Below, in pieces: positions 62,201 through 64,000 of a stretch of 64,000 nucleotides of DNA; positions within the stretch are counted from its first letter, which is position 1; each line of letters begins with the position of its first letter. Origin of the DNA: Certhia americana (Eukaryota > Chordata > Aves > Passeriformes > Certhiidae); the NCBI GenBank assembly GCA_018697195.1, contig CM031858.1, positions 132,135,241-132,199,240 of the forward strand, in the 5' to 3' direction. A model generated the notes under the pieces. The model was given only the letters and a program-made list of their open reading frames with translations. It was not told the origin of the DNA and searched no databases. The translations under genes were made by a program, and so were the position numbers.

Positions 62201-64000
62201 GTGAATAAATTTTCTTTTAATTAGTAGTGAGTTTAAACATGAAGAGCATAGCCTTTTATGTATATAACATCAAATGAATCAAAGGAGTCCAGGTTGTGTT
62301 ATTGACAGAGTTAAGTGGTTCCTGTTTCTTCTTGTATTAATTTGCATGAGTCAGAGCTGCAGTAGTACCATTTACAAGCAGTTGTATGCTGAGCAGAATT
62401 ATCTGTATTTTACAGTTTAGTAATTTTATAACTAAAGTTTTACAACTATAATTTTAAAACTTAAAAAAAAAAAGCAAATCTATAATCAGAAATTTTTATT
62501 CGTTATACCTTAGTGAAAGAATGGCGTCTGAATCAGTTTCATCTAAATCTATAAATCTATGTATGCAGCAGCTTTGTAGGATAGTAAATCTTTAATTTTA
62601 AGGTGGCATACATTTTCTATTTCTGCTAATGTTAAAGGCCTGAAATCTTGACATGTCAAAGGAAGGTGTACAAATTAAATCATGTGTTTTTTCCTAATAT
62701 ATAGTAACATGAAAACATACAAAAAAAGTTAGCACATTTGAGACATACATGTGCACAGAGTTGATGGAGAAAATTTGCACCATGCATAACTTAATTTTCT
62801 TAATAAATATTGTTCCACAGATTAAGCTAATCCACTTAGATAGTAAGCAGGCTTGCTAGATTTAATTGCTTTATGGAGTTTTTAGAATTTGTAGAATGGC
62901 TAAATCTTTTGAAATGTATCCGACATTTGTGAAGTCTTCTGATAATATTTACCATTGAGCTGTTCATATGTTTTAAACATAATTTTGCAGCTCAATAGTG
63001 TCAGAGAGAGTGCCAGAAATGTAACTTTTTGAGAATGCCAATAAAAACCCTTAGCTGGAATAGCTGAATAATACTTGCATCATTTTCCTGGTAACTTTAC
63101 CAGTACTTGGGTTCCCACATAGCCACTTGTCGGATGTTTTCCTGAGAATAACAGATATTTTGGTTAGTTCAAGAGCACTATCAAAATAAATTCCTTGCCA
63201 ATATCTTGAGTCATTGCCATACCCTGTTTCCGTTCTTAGGAAGCTTTGTCTCATCATTTGATTTTGTTGCCAAAACCAGTGGGGAGGTATCTTTTTGAAG
63301 GACCGCATGGCACTTCTTGATACTTCATATGAGCAAACATCATTCCAGTGGAAACCTAGATGCTGTTCTTATATTGGGGAAATGGATGTGGTTTTTCTAA
63401 GAATCTTCGAAGCAGAAATCTTACTTTTCAATTAAAAAAAAGCAGAAAGGGATGTAAGGATGAATACATTCACACTAAAGTAGGAAGCCTTAGGAGGAAG
63501 GGTCCATTTTGCAGACATGAAGGCAAAACACATGAGGATTACTCAAAAGGACATAATTGCACACATGTGGTTGCACACATATGCAAAGAGGTTTCACACA
63601 GCAATTACCTCATGACAAAGATCTGAGTTCTGTGTTAGTCTGGAATTTTTAGAAATGCACAATTTAGTTTTACGCTTCAAATCTAAGCAAGTGGTGTGTG
63701 TTTTAACATTTTGAATTGCTTTGCAATTTCATTCATCCCCTTCCTATGCTGCACAAGTTGCATCCATAGTCATGCTATGTGAATTTTGAGATATCTGAAT
63801 TAAAACTAGGTATTTTGAATGGAAAAGTATCATTCAAACTTTACACTTTAGTTGTGGACACCATAGGTAGACAATAGTTTCTAAATGTTAATATCCTTCC
63901 CCTGGTCATCAGCAGTAATTTCTGGCATTGTGTGGGCTTCTGAGCTTCTCTGAATTCTAGCCTTTCATTTTGTTCTGCGTCTTGCCTGTAGGGAAGTTTA

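Larger units (their letters stand above)
1..64000 (+). other. VPS13B: VPS13B gene, internal segment (gene runs off both edges)
   Basis: The whole window lies inside one gene on the + strand. Nine exons recognised by protein similarity to vertebrate VPS13B sit between 6981 and 50735, in collinear order, each with AG before and GT after. Joined, they give 1425 nt (475 codons) with the longer alternative exon or 1350 nt (450 codons) with the shorter one, with no internal stop. VPS13B belongs to the VPS13/bridge-like lipid-transfer family: an N-terminal chorein domain, a long hydrophobic-groove rod, a VAB adaptor-binding region and C-terminal ATG2-C/PH-like parts. The part here falls in the rod, I estimate around residues 1300-1750 of about 4000. 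Loss of the human gene causes Cohen syndrome. The promoter, start codon, C-terminus and poly(A) site lie outside the window. Gene identity rests on remembered family sequence, not on a search. Confidence 0.95.
50736..64000 (+). other. VPS13B: VPS13B intron, 5' part (at least 13.3 kb)
   Basis: GT at 50736; the acceptor is beyond the window. It contains two CR1 loci on the opposite strand (about 52985-53690 and 55232-56250), and a short exon-like frame at 57811-57932 that I do not accept as a VPS13B exon. The block around 60990-61230 is GC-richer than its flanks and unassigned. The segment from 61440 to the right edge holds only AT-rich intron and short frames. Confidence 0.8.

Noticed and set aside
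63051..63626. Minus-strand 85-codon and plus-strand 88-codon frames near the right edge
   Set aside because: No recognised family, no flanking splice signals in the needed phase 0, and their lengths are within chance for this window.
13250..64000. Intronic miRNAs miR-599 and miR-875, known from VPS13B introns in other vertebrates
   Set aside because: I looked for their mature sequences by eye and found none. A near match at 52756-52765 shares only the first ten bases of miR-875-5p. A computed search would be needed to be certain.
1..64000. tRNA, rRNA, CRISPR array or bacterial-type operon structure
   Set aside because: None is seen. The composition, spliced exons and CR1 elements show ordinary vertebrate intronic DNA.

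Overview
The window is vertebrate nuclear DNA, AT-rich and almost entirely intronic. It is most likely from a bird. The bird call rests on CR1 LINE fragments with their typical short 3' tail repeats (near 10100, 53350 and 55230), a low density of recognisable transposons, and fairly compact introns for this gene. A turtle or crocodilian cannot be excluded from sequence alone.

The only protein gene I can support is an internal part of VPS13B (COH1, the Cohen syndrome gene) on the + strand. It encodes a very large bridge-like lipid-transfer protein of the Golgi and endosomal system. Nine exons fall between 6981 and 50735. All have AG/GT boundaries and compatible phases, and none has a stop. Two of the nine, at 10320-10386 and 10947-11088, are alternatives that resemble each other and share the same entry and exit phase. 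With the long one the exons join into 475 codons, with the short one into 450, entering and leaving in phase 0. Neither end of the gene is here: intron continues to both edges.

Layout: 1-6980 is upstream intron with simple repeats. 6981-13249 is an exon cluster holding the alternative pair and a CR1 about 210 bp upstream of it. 13250-39809 is two long introns around a single 112-bp exon, with a phase-matched candidate alternative last exon at 17843 and a retroviral LTR-like segment near 37.1-37.3 kb. 39810-50735 holds three more exons. 50736-64000 is downstream intron with a nested CR1 pair near 53 kb and a CR1 of about 1 kb at 55.2-56.25 kb.

The most interesting part is the alternative exon pair. 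The length difference is exactly 25 codons, equal to the difference between the two long human VPS13B isoforms as I recall them (3997 and 4022 residues). The reading frame enforces the choice: including both exons or neither gives an early stop. All coordinates and alignments were made by eye; no database search was run.
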